Counted from the first letter of the stretch, positions 7,636-17,374 are shown. The stretch: DNA of 64,000 bases from Actinomadura terrae (GCF_022751215.1 NZ_JAICDG010000001.1:1426001-1490000), one strand, 5' to 3'. Notes: a model not told the origin generated them from the letters alone. A program made the numbers and translations.

Positions 7636-9195
7636 ATGAGGACTGCTTTGGACTCGGAGACCATCCAACGGCGCCGCTGGGCCATCCTCGGCGTGCTGAC
7701 CGTGAGCCTGCTGGTGGTGGTGCTCGACAACACCATTCTGAACGTGGCGCTCAAGACCATCGCCGACCCTGACAAGGGCCTCGGGGCCACCCAGAGCCAG
7801 CTCGAGTGGTCGATCAACTCCTACACCCTGGTCTTCGCCGGGCTGCTGTTCACCTTCGGGGTGCTCGGCGACCGGCTCGGCCGCAAGAAGGTGCTGATCG
7901 GCGGCATGGCGGTGTTCGCCATCGCCTCGCTGGCCTCAGCCTACGCCCAGTCGCCCGACCAGCTGATCTACGCCCGCGCCCTGATGGGCCTCGGCGGCGC
8001 CGCGGTGATGCCGCAGACGCTGTCGATCATCACCAACGTGTTCGAGCCGCACGAGCGGCCCCGCGCGATCGGCATCTGGGCCGGCGCGGTCGGGATGGGC
8101 GTGGCGATCGGCCCGCTCACCGGCGGCCTGCTGCTCGCCCACTTCTGGTGGGGCTCGGTCTTCCTGATCAACGTCCCCGTCATCATCGCCGGCGTCGTGC
8201 TGATGGCGGTGCTCGTGCCCGAGTCGCGCAACCCGAGCCCCGGACGGCTCGACCCGCTGGGCGTCGTGCTCTCGGTGATCGGCCTCGTCGTCCTGTCGTA
8301 CGGGATCATCCAGGGCGGCGAGAAGGGCGCCTGGCTGGAGCCCGCCGTGCTCGGCCCGATCCTCGCCGGGGCGGCCGTGCTCGCGCTGTTCGTCTGGCAC
8401 GAGGCCCGCACGCCCTCGCCCGCCTTCGACGTGGCGCTGTTCAAGGACCCGCGGATGTCGGCGGCCGTCGCGTCCATCGCCCTGTGCTTCTTCGCCGCCG
8501 CGGGCGTGTTCTTCTTCGCCAACTTCTACATGCAGTCGGTGCGCGGGCTGTCGCCGCTGGAGTCCGGCGCGATGGTGCTGCCGTTCGCCGTGGCGCAGCT
8601 GCTGTTCTCCACCCGCAGCGCCGCGATGGTGCGCCGGTTCGGCGCGAAGGCGGTCTGCACGTCCGGGCTGCTGCTGGTCGCGGGCGCGCTGGTCGGCTAC
8701 CACTTCGTCGGCACCGGGACGCCGCTGTGGATCCTCGCCGCCGTGTTCTTCTTCCAGGGCGCCGGGATGGCCAACGTGATGCCGCCCGCGACCGAGTCGG
8801 TCATGTCGGCGCTGCCGCGCGAGAAGGCGGGCGCCGGGTCGGCCATCAACAACGTCGCCCGGCAGGTCGCGGTCGCGATGGGCGTGGCCGTGCTCGGCTC
8901 CGTCGTCGCGTCGGTCTACCGGAGCGATCTCGGCGACGACCTCGCCGCGCTGCCGGCGGGCGCGCGGGACGCGGCCGGGGAGTCCATCGCGGGCGCCCAC
9001 GGCGTCGGCGGGCAGGCGCTCGTCGACCACGCCGACGCCGCGTTCGTCCACGCCATGCACACCGCGTCGGCCGTCGCCGCCGTCATCGCGTTCCTCGGCG
9101 CGCTGGTCGTCCTCAAGTGGATGCCCGGACGCCAGGCCGCGCCGTCCGCCGAGACGAGCCGGCAGACGTCCGAGCAGGAGACGGCCGGAGTGTGA
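7636..9195 (+). CDS. DHA2-family MFS drug-efflux transporter (14 TM)
   Basis: The 519-residue protein has the layout of EmrB/QacA-type proton-coupled multidrug exporters: 14 hydrophobic helices, LDNTILNVAL in TM1 (motif D1), GDRLGRKKVL (motif A) after TM2, RALMGLGGAAVMPQTLSII (motif B region) and GAVGMGVAIGPLTGG (motif C, antiporter signature). A TTG at 7648 with GATGAGGA before it is an alternative start to ATG 7636. It is followed 14 bp later by a TetR gene, with a palindromic operator upstream, so it is likely an inducible efflux system. Substrates cannot be told from sequence. Confidence 0.92.
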   Translation: MRTALDSETIQRRRWAILGVLTVSLLVVVLDNTILNVALKTIADPDKGLGATQSQLEWSINSYTLVFAGLLFTFGVLGDRLGRKKVLIGGMAVFAIASLASAYAQSPDQLIYARALMGLGGAAVMPQTLSIITNVFEPHERPRAIGIWAGAVGMGVAIGPLTGGLLLAHFWWGSVFLINVPVIIAGVVLMAVLVPESRNPSPGRLDPLGVVLSVIGLVVLSYGIIQGGEKGAWLEPAVLGPILAGAAVLALFVWHEARTPSPAFDVALFKDPRMSAAVASIALCFFAAAGVFFFANFYMQSVRGLSPLESGAMVLPFAVAQLLFSTRSAAMVRRFGAKAVCTSGLLLVAGALVGYHFVGTGTPLWILAAVFFFQGAGMANVMPPATESVMSALPREKAGAGSAINNVARQVAVAMGVAVLGSVVASVYRSDLGDDLAALPAGARDAAGESIAGAHGVGGQALVDHADAAFVHAMHTASAVAAVIAFLGALVVLKWMPGRQAAPSAETSRQTSEQETAGV

Positions 9196-9209
9196 GAGCG
9201 TGAGCACCG

Positions 9210-9803
9210 ATGACTGAGACCACGACCGAGCGGCGGGCGGGACGGCCGCGCAGCGAACGCGCCGAACGGGCCATCGTCGAGGCGACGCTCGACCTGCTCG
9301 CCGCCGAGTCGGGGGTCGCGGGCGTGACGATCGAGGCGGTCGCCTCCCGCGCCGGCGTCGGCAAGGCCACGATCTACCGGCGCTGGCCCAACAAGGAGGC
9401 GCTGATCGTGGACGCGCTCGCGTCCGTGAAGGCGCCGCTGCCCGAGCCGTCGGGCGGGTCCGTCCGCGAGGACCTGCTGGAGCTCGCGCTCGCGATGGGC
9501 GCCGAACGCAAGCGGAAGTACGCCAAGTGCTTCTGGAACGTGGTCGGCAGCGCGGAGAAGCACCCCGAGCTGTACGCCCGCTACCGGCAGGACGTCATCG
9601 AACCGCGCCGCGACGTCATCCGCTCGGTGCTCGCCCGGGGCGTGCGGCGCGGCGAGCTGCGCGCCGACCTCGACCTGGAGGTGGGGGTCACGATGCTGGT
9701 GGGGTCGCTGTCGACGCGGGTGCCGGGGGAGGCGCTGCCCGAGGGGTACGCCGAGACCGTCGTCGACACCTTGGTCCGCGGGATCGGCGCCCCGCGGAGT
9801 TGA
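9210..9803 (+). CDS. TetR-family transcriptional regulator
   Basis: 197 residues. The N-terminal helix-turn-helix (about 20-65) carries the family signature TIEAVASRAGVGKATIYRRWPNKEALI. The C-terminal ligand domain matches the TetR_C_16/AefR-like type with a helical bundle ending at VDTLVRG. It is 14 bp downstream of the efflux MFS gene and likely cotranscribed, so it probably represses the operon through the 7576-7593 palindrome and is released by an exported drug. Inference from context; the ligand is unknown. Confidence 0.9.
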   Translation: MTETTTERRAGRPRSERAERAIVEATLDLLAAESGVAGVTIEAVASRAGVGKATIYRRWPNKEALIVDALASVKAPLPEPSGGSVREDLLELALAMGAERKRKYAKCFWNVVGSAEKHPELYARYRQDVIEPRRDVIRSVLARGVRRGELRADLDLEVGVTMLVGSLSTRVPGEALPEGYAETVVDTLVRGIGAPRS

Positions 9804-9915
9804 AACCTGAATCAGTTTTCCAACGGTAACCGTGATCTTCTCCCCCTGATCCCAAGTCATGCCCCATACTGTCGCTGGGTAGTGCTAAGACGAACGGCTT
9901 TCTGGAGCGCGTCAG

Positions 9916-12027
9916 GTGAGATCCGTCATGGCGCCGCGAGGCGATGCCCCCGCCGCCGATTCCGCGTCCCGGACCCTGGTCCTCGGTATCGACGGGGCCA
10001 GGCGGGTCGTGCAGTGCGGGCCGAACGTGGGGGCCGTCATCGGCCGCACCACCGGGGACCTGATCGGCCGTCCCGCCGCCGACCTGGTCGGCGACGAGGG
10101 CAAGGCCGAACTGGAGACCCTGCTGGAGGCGATCGCCGCGGGCCAGGACCGCACCGCCGTCCTGCCGGTGCTGCGCGGCGACGGCACCGTCACCGACGCG
10201 GTCGTCACCGCGCAGCCGATGGTCGGCGACGAGTCGGGCGCCGCCGCCGGGCTGCTGTTCGTCCGGGTGGCGCTGCCGCCCAGCGAGCGCTACCAGGACC
10301 CGGCCCTCATGCGCCGCGCGCTGATGGACGACCAGGTCACCCGGTTCGGCGCCTCGCTCGACCTCGACCAGTCCGCGCGCGGCCTCGTCGACGCCGTCGT
10401 CCCGCACTACTGCACCGCCGCGTCCGTCCTGGTGCTGGAGAGCCTCGTCGCCGCCGACGAGGTGCACAGCGAGTCCGGCTCGGCGGTGCTGCGCCGCATC
10501 GCGGTCACCTCCGACGACGGCAACCCGGCATGGACGTCGGCGTTCCCCGTCGGCGAGGTGCTGGTGTTCCCCGAGGGCACCCCCTACCGCGAGGTGATGG
10601 ACACCGCCCGCCCCGTCCACCTGCCGCACATCGACGAGGACGCCGCGGGCTCCATCGGCACCAAGTGGCGCCGCGGCCCCGCGGGCGACCTGCTCAAGGG
10701 CGTGTCGATGGTGCTGCTGCCGATGATCGCGCGCGACACCCTGCTCGGCTTCATCGCCTGCACCCGCGTCCCGGGCTTCCGCAAGTTCGACGCCTACGAC
10801 GTCGAGATCGGCATGGAGTTCGCCGCCCGCGCCGCGATCGTCATCGACAACGCGCGGCTGTTCAGCCGCGAGCGCGCCACGGCGCTGGCGCTCCAGCGGA
10901 GCCTGCTGCCGAACCGGCTGTCGGCGCCGTCCTCGGTCGAGGTCCGGCACCGCTACCTGCCCGGCAGCAAGCTCGTCGAGGTCGGCGGCGACTGGTACGA
11001 GTCGATCGCGCTGCCCGGCGCTCGCGTCGCGCTGATCGTCGGCGACGTAGCCGGGCACGGCGTCCGAGCCGCCGTCACGATGGGACGGCTCCGCACCGCG
11101 TTGCACACGCTCGCGAACCTGGAGCTCCCGCCCGCCGACGCCCTGCACGTCATGCACGAGCTGATGATCGAGCTGGGCGAGCAGGAACCCCACTTCGCCA
11201 CCTGCGTGTACGCCGTCTACGACGCCACCAGCGGAACGATCGAGATCGCCTCCGCCGGACACCTGCCGCCGCTGCTCGCCGGCCCGGCCGGCGACAACGA
11301 GTACCTCCAGGTCCCGCCCGCCCCGCCGCTCGGCGTCGCGGGCGGCCAGGCCATCGAGAGCCGCGAGTTCCCCGTCGAGGACGGCAGCCTCTTCGTCATC
11401 TACACCGACGGCCTCGTCGAGAACCGCGGCCGCGACATCGACGACGGCCTCGCCCGGCTGCGCGGCATCTTCGGCCCGGGCTCGGTGGAGCGTCCCATGG
11501 AGGACCTCGCCAAGGCCACCCTCGACGGCGTCTACGCCGACCAGCACCGCGACGACATCGCCGTCCTGATCGCCCGGCTCCGCCGCCTCCCCGAGGACCG
11601 CTGCGCGTCCTGGTCCCTGCCCGCCGACCCGGCCGCCGTCCGCCGCGCGCGGGGGCACGTCCGCACCCGCCTGGAGGAGTGGGGCCTGGAGGACCTCGAC
11701 TACACCACCCAGCTCCTGGCGTCCGAGCTCATCACCAACGCCATGCGCTACGCGCACGGCCCCATCGAACTTCGCCTGCTCCTGGAACGCACCCTCGTCT
11801 GCGAGGTTCTGGACCGTTCTGCCGCCCTCCCCCGCCTCCGCCGCGCCGAGGACGACGACGAGAACGGCCGCGGCCTCCTCGTCGTCAGCCAGTTGGCGCA
11901 CCGCTGGGGCACCCGCCGCACCGCGTCCGGCAAGGTCGTCTGGTGCGAGCAGATCGTCCCCGGCGTGGACCCCGACCCCGCCGACCAGGTCTCCTCCTGG
12001 CCCGGCGAAAGCCACCACCGCGAATAA
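9916..12027 (+). CDS. PAS/GAF-SpoIIE phosphatase with C-terminal HATPase (RsbU/RsbW-like fusion)
   Basis: 703 residues in four parts. A PAS-like sensor comes first (about 12-115), then a GAF domain (about 130-310, containing DNARLF at its end). A PP2C-type SpoIIE phosphatase follows (about 325-545) with metal-binding motifs VGGDWYE, VGDVAGHG and FVIYTDGLVE. The last part is an anti-sigma-like GHKL ATPase (about 570-700) with the N-box ASELITNAMRYA and a G-rich DDDENGRGLLVV. Such proteins dephosphorylate STAS anti-anti-sigma factors and can also kinase or bind partners, controlling stress sigma factors in actinomycetes. GTG 9916 follows GGAG; ATG 9928 is possible. No STAS partner is nearby. 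Confidence 0.9.
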   Translation: MRSVMAPRGDAPAADSASRTLVLGIDGARRVVQCGPNVGAVIGRTTGDLIGRPAADLVGDEGKAELETLLEAIAAGQDRTAVLPVLRGDGTVTDAVVTAQPMVGDESGAAAGLLFVRVALPPSERYQDPALMRRALMDDQVTRFGASLDLDQSARGLVDAVVPHYCTAASVLVLESLVAADEVHSESGSAVLRRIAVTSDDGNPAWTSAFPVGEVLVFPEGTPYREVMDTARPVHLPHIDEDAAGSIGTKWRRGPAGDLLKGVSMVLLPMIARDTLLGFIACTRVPGFRKFDAYDVEIGMEFAARAAIVIDNARLFSRERATALALQRSLLPNRLSAPSSVEVRHRYLPGSKLVEVGGDWYESIALPGARVALIVGDVAGHGVRAAVTMGRLRTALHTLANLELPPADALHVMHELMIELGEQEPHFATCVYAVYDATSGTIEIASAGHLPPLLAGPAGDNEYLQVPPAPPLGVAGGQAIESREFPVEDGSLFVIYTDGLVENRGRDIDDGLARLRGIFGPGSVERPMEDLAKATLDGVYADQHRDDIAVLIARLRRLPEDRCASWSLPADPAAVRRARGHVRTRLEEWGLEDLDYTTQLLASELITNAMRYAHGPIELRLLLERTLVCEVLDRSAALPRLRRAEDDDENGRGLLVVSQLAHRWGTRRTASGKVVWCEQIVPGVDPDPADQVSSWPGESHHRE

Positions 12028-12244
12028 CCTCGACGGGAAGGACGAGGCGAGGCGCCGGGCGCGGACGTGCGGACATCACCCAGGCCACATGACCTGGGCG
12101 AACCTCTCCCCGCCCGCCGTGTCACGCCCGTCGAGGTCGAACCACAGGGCGCCTCCGACCGGCGTTAGGCCGTCACCTGGGGGTGCCCTGTGACAGAACG
12201 CCTATTTGACCCGGATTGGACGGGACTTAAGTCCGTTGTGGAAA

Positions 12245-13162
12245 TCATCCGGAAAGTGCGCGTCGTAGGGCCGCCGCGGCGATCGCTATCGCGGTGACGC
12301 GGGTGGTGTAGGCGAGGCGGGTGGGGTCCATTCGGGTGCCCGTCGCCAGGTGGCGGTCGTGGTTCAGGTAGATCGCGTCCGCGCCCACGTCGTGGAGGAT
12401 CTCGCGGGCCTTCGCCACGTCGATCGTGCGGCCCTGCGGGTGGTGGACGGTGAACACCACCAGCGTCCGGGGGACGACCCCGGCCAGCGGGCCCGCCGAC
12501 AGGTAGTCCAGTGCCCGGCCCGCGCTCGCCGCGCCCTCGGGGGTGGCCGGGGTGACCATGACCTGCGCGTGCGCGCCGGCCAGGACGGCGTGGTGCAGCG
12601 GCGTGTGGACGCCGACGCCGCAGTCGGCCACCGTCACGCCGAAGAAGCGGCTGAGGGGCAGGCCGGCCGCCTGGTAGACGGCGGCGTCCAGCCCGGCGCC
12701 GGCGACCGCGCCCTGGGAGCCGGGCAGGGCCCAGAAGTGCTCGCCGAGGCGCGTCAGGTAGGGCTCGACCTCGGCGAACGCTGCGGCGCGGAGGTTCGCG
12801 CGGGCCAGGTCGGCGAGCGGGCGTCCGGCGGGGACGCCGAGCCGGAGGGGGAGCGAGCCGAGTTCCGGGTCGAGGTCCAGCGCGAGGACGCGGTCCTGCC
12901 GGTAGCGGGCGAAGACCGCGGAGATCAGCGCGGAGACCGTGCTCTTGCCGGAGCCGCCGCGGATGCCGGTGACGGCGATCCGCCGCCCGGTCGTGACCGG
13001 GTGCTGGACCCACCGGCCGTGTTCCTCAAGCGCCTGGACGTCCGGGGACGTGCGGAACGGCCGCACCGCGCCCCGCCCGATCCTGCGCAGCAGCGGGTCA
13101 CCGTGCACGTCGTGCTTGAGCAGGTCGTCCGCCGACAGCTCGGCGTCACGTTGGTCGGCCAC
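12245..13162 (-). CDS. MinD/ParA-like P-loop ATPase
   Basis: A 305-residue protein with a deviant Walker A loop GIRGGSGKST at about 66-75, then DLDPELGSLPLRLG (the switch I-like Asp region) and VADCGVGVHTPL for Walker B. The lysine normally present at the start of the deviant Walker A (KGG) is Arg here. The N-terminus (LLKHDVHGDPLLRRIGRGAVRPF) resembles the lead-in of MinD-like ATPases associated with type VII secretion in actinobacteria, but no ESX components are in the window. It lies 10 bp downstream of nadE on the same strand, probably in one transcript. Role unknown. Confidence 0.8.
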   Translation of the reverse strand: MADQRDAELSADDLLKHDVHGDPLLRRIGRGAVRPFRTSPDVQALEEHGRWVQHPVTTGRRIAVTGIRGGSGKSTVSALISAVFARYRQDRVLALDLDPELGSLPLRLGVPAGRPLADLARANLRAAAFAEVEPYLTRLGEHFWALPGSQGAVAGAGLDAAVYQAAGLPLSRFFGVTVADCGVGVHTPLHHAVLAGAHAQVMVTPATPEGAASAGRALDYLSAGPLAGVVPRTLVVFTVHHPQGRTIDVAKAREILHDVGADAIYLNHDRHLATGTRMDPTRLAYTTRVTAIAIAAAALRRALSG

Positions 13163-13172
13163 GCGCGGCCTC

Positions 13173-14990
13173 TCAGCCGGCGGAGGGTTCGCGCCAGCGG
13201 TTGGTGATGGGCAGCCGCCGGTCGCGGCCGAAGTTCTTGGGGGTGATCTTCGGGCCCGGCGGGTACTGGCGGCGCTTGTACTCGGCGAGGTCGACGAGCC
13301 GGATCACGCGCTCGACCAGGGCGGGATCGTGGCCCGCGGCGACGAGCGCGTCGCGGCCGAGGTCGCGTTCGACGTAGTCGACGATGAGCGGGTCGAGGAC
13401 GGCGTAGTCGGGCAGCGAGTCGCGGTCGCGCTGGTCGGGCCGCAGCTCCGCGGACGGCTCCTTGACGATGATCGCCTCGGGGATCGGCTCCTCCCCGAAC
13501 GGGTGCAGGAACGGCAGGCCGCCGCCGTCCGGGACGGTGTCGCGCCAGCGGGCGAGGGCCCACACCATCGTCTTGGTGAGGTCCTTGATGGGGCCGAAGC
13601 CGCCCGCGGAGTCGCCGTAGAGGGTGGAGTAGCCGGTGGCCAGCTCGCTCTTGTTGCCGCCGGTCAGCACGAGGTGGCCGTGCTCGTTCGACAGCCCCAT
13701 CCAGACGTTCGCGCGGATGCGGGCCTGGAGGTTCTCGGCGGCGAGACCGTGCAGGTCGAGTTCGGCCTCGAACGCCTCGACCATGGCGCCGATCGGGACG
13801 ATCCGCGAGTTGATCCCCTGCCGTTTGACGAGCTCCTCCGCGTCGGTGACCGAGCCCTCGGAGGAGTAGCGGCTCGGCAACAGGACGGCGTGCACGCCCT
13901 CCGGGCCGATCGCGTCCGCGGCGATGGTCGCGACGAGCGCGGAGTCGATGCCGCCGGACAGGCCGAGCAGCACCGAGCGGAACCCGTTCTTGCGGACGTA
14001 GTCGCGGGTGCCGATGACGAGCGCCGCGTACACCTCGGCGAGGTCGTCCAGGGGCTCGGCGACGGTCTGCGGCTCGACGGGGTAGGCGGGCAGCGGCGCG
14101 TCGGAGAGCGTGCGCCGGTCGATCGTGATCGTGGTGCCGTCGCCCGCGTCGACGGGGGTGCGCCCCGGCCGGACGGACGGGTCGGCCGCGGGCAGCGCGA
14201 GGTCGGCGACCAGCAGGTGCTCGGCGAACTGCGGGCCGCGGGCGAGGAGCGTTCCGTCGGCGCCGACGACGACGGAGTCGCCGTCGAAGACCAGCTCGTC
14301 CTGCCCGCCGACCATGTTGACGTAGGCGAGCGCGCAGCCCGCCTCGCGCGCGCGTTCGGCGCACAGGTCGAGGCGGACGTCGTCCTTGTCACGCTCGTAG
14401 GGGGAGGCGTTGATGGCGAGCAGCAGCCCGGCGCCCGCCGTGGCGGTGACGCCGACGGGGCCGCCGTCCTGCCAGAGGTCCTCGCAGATGACGGTGGCGA
14501 CGTCCACGCCGTGCAGCCGGACGACGGGCAGCCGGTCGCCGCGCACGAAGAGCCGGTACTCGTCGAACACGCCGTAGTTCGGCAGGTGGTGCTTGGCGGA
14601 CCGGACGAGCACCTCGCCGCCGTGCAGCCACGCGGCGGCGTTGAGCGGCGACCCGGCGGGCCGTCCGGGCCGGTCGGGCCGGTCGGGCGTGCGGGCGAGC
14701 CCGACCACCTGGCGGTCGAGGTAGCCGGTGACGACCGGGAGGTCGCCGAGGCCCGCCGCGTCGAGGCGGCGGGCGACATCGGCCAGCGCCCGCTGGGACG
14801 CCTCGACGAAGGACTTGCGCAGGGCGAGGTCCTCCACCGGGTAGCCGGTCAGCATCATTTCGGGGAAGGCGACCAGGTGCGCGCCGGCGTCGGCGGCGCG
14901 CCGGGCCCACTCCACGATCAGGTCGGCGTTGCCGCCGAGGTCGCCGACGGTCGGGTTCACCTGCGCGAGCGCGATCCTGAGCTGTGCCAC
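13173..14990 (-). CDS. nadE: Glutamine-dependent NAD+ synthetase
   Basis: Final step of NAD+ synthesis: deamido-NAD+ is amidated using glutamine. The N-terminal nitrilase-type glutaminase domain (about 1-275) has the Glu-Lys-Cys triad in FPEMMLTGYP, KHHLPNYGVFDEYR and VICEDLWQDG. The C-terminal synthetase (about 300-600) has the PP-loop LGLSGGIDSALVA, TGGNKSELATGYSTLYGD and PPGPKITPKNFGRDRRLPITNR. The length of about 605 is normal for actinobacterial NadE. The GTG at 14990 gives VAQLRIALAQVNPTVGD; a GTG two codons upstream also exists. It precedes the MinD-like gene. Confidence 0.95.
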   Translation of the reverse strand: MAQLRIALAQVNPTVGDLGGNADLIVEWARRAADAGAHLVAFPEMMLTGYPVEDLALRKSFVEASQRALADVARRLDAAGLGDLPVVTGYLDRQVVGLARTPDRPDRPGRPAGSPLNAAAWLHGGEVLVRSAKHHLPNYGVFDEYRLFVRGDRLPVVRLHGVDVATVICEDLWQDGGPVGVTATAGAGLLLAINASPYERDKDDVRLDLCAERAREAGCALAYVNMVGGQDELVFDGDSVVVGADGTLLARGPQFAEHLLVADLALPAADPSVRPGRTPVDAGDGTTITIDRRTLSDAPLPAYPVEPQTVAEPLDDLAEVYAALVIGTRDYVRKNGFRSVLLGLSGGIDSALVATIAADAIGPEGVHAVLLPSRYSSEGSVTDAEELVKRQGINSRIVPIGAMVEAFEAELDLHGLAAENLQARIRANVWMGLSNEHGHLVLTGGNKSELATGYSTLYGDSAGGFGPIKDLTKTMVWALARWRDTVPDGGGLPFLHPFGEEPIPEAIIVKEPSAELRPDQRDRDSLPDYAVLDPLIVDYVERDLGRDALVAAGHDPALVERVIRLVDLAEYKRRQYPPGPKITPKNFGRDRRLPITNRWREPSAG

Positions 14991-15022
14991 GACCACAGCC
15001 TAATTCGTCCGACCCGGTTTCG

Positions 15023-16282
15023 TCACTCTGACGAAAAGAGGAGGGCCTGGCGGCGCCGGATCGCGGGGGCGAGCGCGAGCTGCGCCACGGCCGCCGTGAG
15101 GCCGAGCGCCAGGCAGGTCAGCCACAGCGCGGGGCCGCCCCCGGCGTCCAGGAGCTGGGTGCCGCCGAGCGGCGCCAGCAGGAACCCGGCCGACCACGCC
15201 ATCCCGTACAGGCCGCTGTAGCGCCCCCGCAGGTGGGGCGGGGCGAGGTCGGCGACGACGGCCTGGAGCACCGACGCCGCGATGATCTCCCCGAGCGTCC
15301 ACACCAGGATCGAGGCGATGTACTCGGCGAGCGTCGAGGCGAACGCCATCGCGCCGAAGCCGACGCCGACCAGGCAGAACCCCGCGACCATCACGAGGCT
15401 GTGGTCGCGCCGCGCCAGCCACGCGCTGACCAGCGGCTGCACGATGATGATCAGGATGCCGTTGGCGGCGAACGCCACGCCGTAGTCGCGCGGGCCGAGG
15501 CCCTCCTCCTTCATCGCGAGCGGCATCGTCGTCAGGCTCTGCATCAGCACGAACGTGTAGACCAGCGCGATCAGTACGTAGCCGACCATGACCCGGTCGC
15601 GCAGCACCCGTCCGAACCCGCCGGGCGGCGTGTCGGCGGCCGCGGGCCGGCGTGTCTCCGGGACGGCCCGCCAGACCAGGAGCCCGAACGCCGCGCAGGT
15701 CAGCGCGTCGATCCAGAACAGCCACAGGAAGCCCTGCTGCGCGAGCGTCCCGCCGAGCACCATCGCGAACGCCCAGCCGAGGTTGACCGCCCAGAACAGC
15801 AGCCCGAACGCGCGCGGACGGTCGGCCGGGGAGATGAGGTCGGCCACCATCGCCTGCGACGCGGGCCGGTACATGTCCAGCAGCAGGCCGAACACCAGCG
15901 CGGCCGCGACGATCAGGGGGAGGCTCTGCGCGTAGCCGAGCGCGAGCATGGCGACGCCGGTGCCGACGGTCGCGAACGTCAGCGTGGCCCGGCGGCCGAG
16001 CCGGTCGGCGAGCGCGCCGCCCGCGAGCTGCCCGGCGAACGAGCCCGCGCCGATCACGGCCATGACCGCGCCGGCCTCGGCGAGCGACAGCCCCCGCACC
16101 GTCGTCAGGTAGAGCCCCATGAACGGCTCGACCATCGTCCCGAGGCGGTTGAGCAGCGACCCCGCCCACAGGAACCAGAACGTGCGCGGGAGCCCGCCGA
16201 CGCGCGGGCGCAGGAACGCGGCGAGCCGCCCGGACGGTGGGGGCGGGGGCGTGCCGACAGGAGCGTCTTCCAGGGTGGCCAC
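15023..16282 (-). CDS. MFS transporter (12 TM)
   Basis: 419 residues, with about 12 hydrophobic helices after a proline-rich cytoplasmic N-terminus. GGALADRLGRRATL after TM2 is the MFS motif A. It resembles the DHA1-type MDR exporters often found beside DUF5937 ArsR regulators. It is transcribed divergently from such a regulator, and an 18-bp palindrome covers the intergenic region. It is therefore probably repressed by that regulator. The start is GTG 16282. Substrate unknown. Confidence 0.88.
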   Translation of the reverse strand: MATLEDAPVGTPPPPPSGRLAAFLRPRVGGLPRTFWFLWAGSLLNRLGTMVEPFMGLYLTTVRGLSLAEAGAVMAVIGAGSFAGQLAGGALADRLGRRATLTFATVGTGVAMLALGYAQSLPLIVAAALVFGLLLDMYRPASQAMVADLISPADRPRAFGLLFWAVNLGWAFAMVLGGTLAQQGFLWLFWIDALTCAAFGLLVWRAVPETRRPAAADTPPGGFGRVLRDRVMVGYVLIALVYTFVLMQSLTTMPLAMKEEGLGPRDYGVAFAANGILIIIVQPLVSAWLARRDHSLVMVAGFCLVGVGFGAMAFASTLAEYIASILVWTLGEIIAASVLQAVVADLAPPHLRGRYSGLYGMAWSAGFLLAPLGGTQLLDAGGGPALWLTCLALGLTAAVAQLALAPAIRRRQALLFSSE

Positions 16283-16320
16283 TCACCGATGGTGCGGTCC
16301 ACGCCCCGGCGGCGACAGTC

Positions 16321-16338
16321 ATTTAGCCTGGGCTAAAT
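16321..16338. promoter_or_regulatory. Perfect palindromic operator overlapping a start codon
   Basis: ATTTAGCC-TG-GGCTAAAT is an exact inverted repeat with 8-bp arms. Its last two bases are the first two of the ATG (16337) of the ArsR/DUF5937 gene, which suggests a leaderless transcript or a site that blocks initiation directly. It also lies 39 bp upstream of the divergent MFS start. I infer autoregulation plus control of the MFS gene. Confidence 0.75.
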
Positions 16339-17374
16339 GATCGAGCTGGTGTTCGCCCCGGACGACGTCGCGCGCGTCCGGTTCGCGTTCTCCCCGCTGT
16401 GGGAGATGGTGCGCAGCCTGAGGGTCCTCGGCGACCCGTCGGGGCACGCGCTGCACCTGCCGTGGGTGCACGCCGTCCGTCCCCGCCTGCACGGCCTCGA
16501 CCTGGGTCTGCTGCACGTGCTCGTCAAGCCCTGGGGCTACATCCCCGACTTCCTCACCCCGCCGCCGATGACACCGCTGCCCGACCTGCGGGCCGAGCTG
16601 GACCTCGTCCGCGCGACGCCTCCGGAGGTGGTCGCCGACGAGCTGCGCTGGACGGAGCGCGGCGGCAGCGCCGGGCCGGAGCGGCTGGCGCTCGCCGACG
16701 ACCCGGAGCGCACCCTGGCGGACATCGCCGACTCCCTCGAACGCTACTGGGCCGCCGCCGTGGAGCCGTTCTGGCCGCGCGTCCGCGACCTGCTGGAGGG
16801 CGACGTCCTGCGCCGCACCCGCGCCCTGGCCGCGCGGGGCGCCGAGGGCGTGTTCGCCGACCTCCACGAGGCGGTCGCCTGGCGTGCCGGGCGGCTGTTC
16901 ATCGACCGGCGCTGGCACCACCACGGCGAGCTGGCCGGGAGCGGGCTGCTGCTCGTCCCGAGCGTGTTCGTGTGGCCGAGCGTGTCGGTGATGCTGCCGC
17001 CCTACCAGGCGATGCTCAGCTACCCGCCGACCGGCGTCGCGACGCTGTGGGAGTCGGGCGGGCGCGGCGCGGGGTCCCGCGTGCCGGACGCGCTCGCCGC
17101 GCTGGTCGGCCGCCGCCGCGCCGAGCTGCTCACCGCGCTCGCCACCCCCGCGTCCACGACGGAGCTGGCCGCGCGGATGGACGTCACGGCGGGCGCGGTC
17201 AGCCAGCACCTCGGCGTGCTGCGCGCCTGCGGCCTGGTGTCGGGGCATCGGATCGGGCGCAGCGTCCTGTACGTCCGCACCCCCGAGGGCGACGCGCTGA
17301 CCGCCCGGAGCCGTCAGCGCAGCGAGGCCAGGGCGTCCAGGCGCAGCGACGTCACCGAGCCCCCGGACTCGTAG
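16337..17374 (+). CDS. ArsR-type regulator with DUF5937 N-terminal domain
   Basis: A 345-residue protein. The first 230 or so residues (start IELVFAPDDVARVRFAFSPLWEM) match, from memory, the DUF5937 regulators of actinomycetes. The C-terminal part (about 245-320) is a winged helix of the ArsR type, with STTELAARMDVTAGAVSQHLGVLRACGLVSGHRIGRSVLYVRT. The expected role is repression of itself and of the divergent MFS exporter via the palindrome at its start codon. Its last 61 bp overlap the 3' end of the convergent terpene synthase gene, and the C-terminal residues encoded there are low complexity. Confidence 0.85.
   Translation: MIELVFAPDDVARVRFAFSPLWEMVRSLRVLGDPSGHALHLPWVHAVRPRLHGLDLGLLHVLVKPWGYIPDFLTPPPMTPLPDLRAELDLVRATPPEVVADELRWTERGGSAGPERLALADDPERTLADIADSLERYWAAAVEPFWPRVRDLLEGDVLRRTRALAARGAEGVFADLHEAVAWRAGRLFIDRRWHHHGELAGSGLLLVPSVFVWPSVSVMLPPYQAMLSYPPTGVATLWESGGRGAGSRVPDALAALVGRRRAELLTALATPASTTELAARMDVTAGAVSQHLGVLRACGLVSGHRIGRSVLYVRTPEGDALTARSRQRSEARASRRSDVTEPPDS

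Noticed and set aside
12143..12192. CACAGGGC/GCCCTGTG inverted repeat as a terminator between convergent genes
   Set aside because: The loop is 34 nt with only 8-bp arms; too weak to call.
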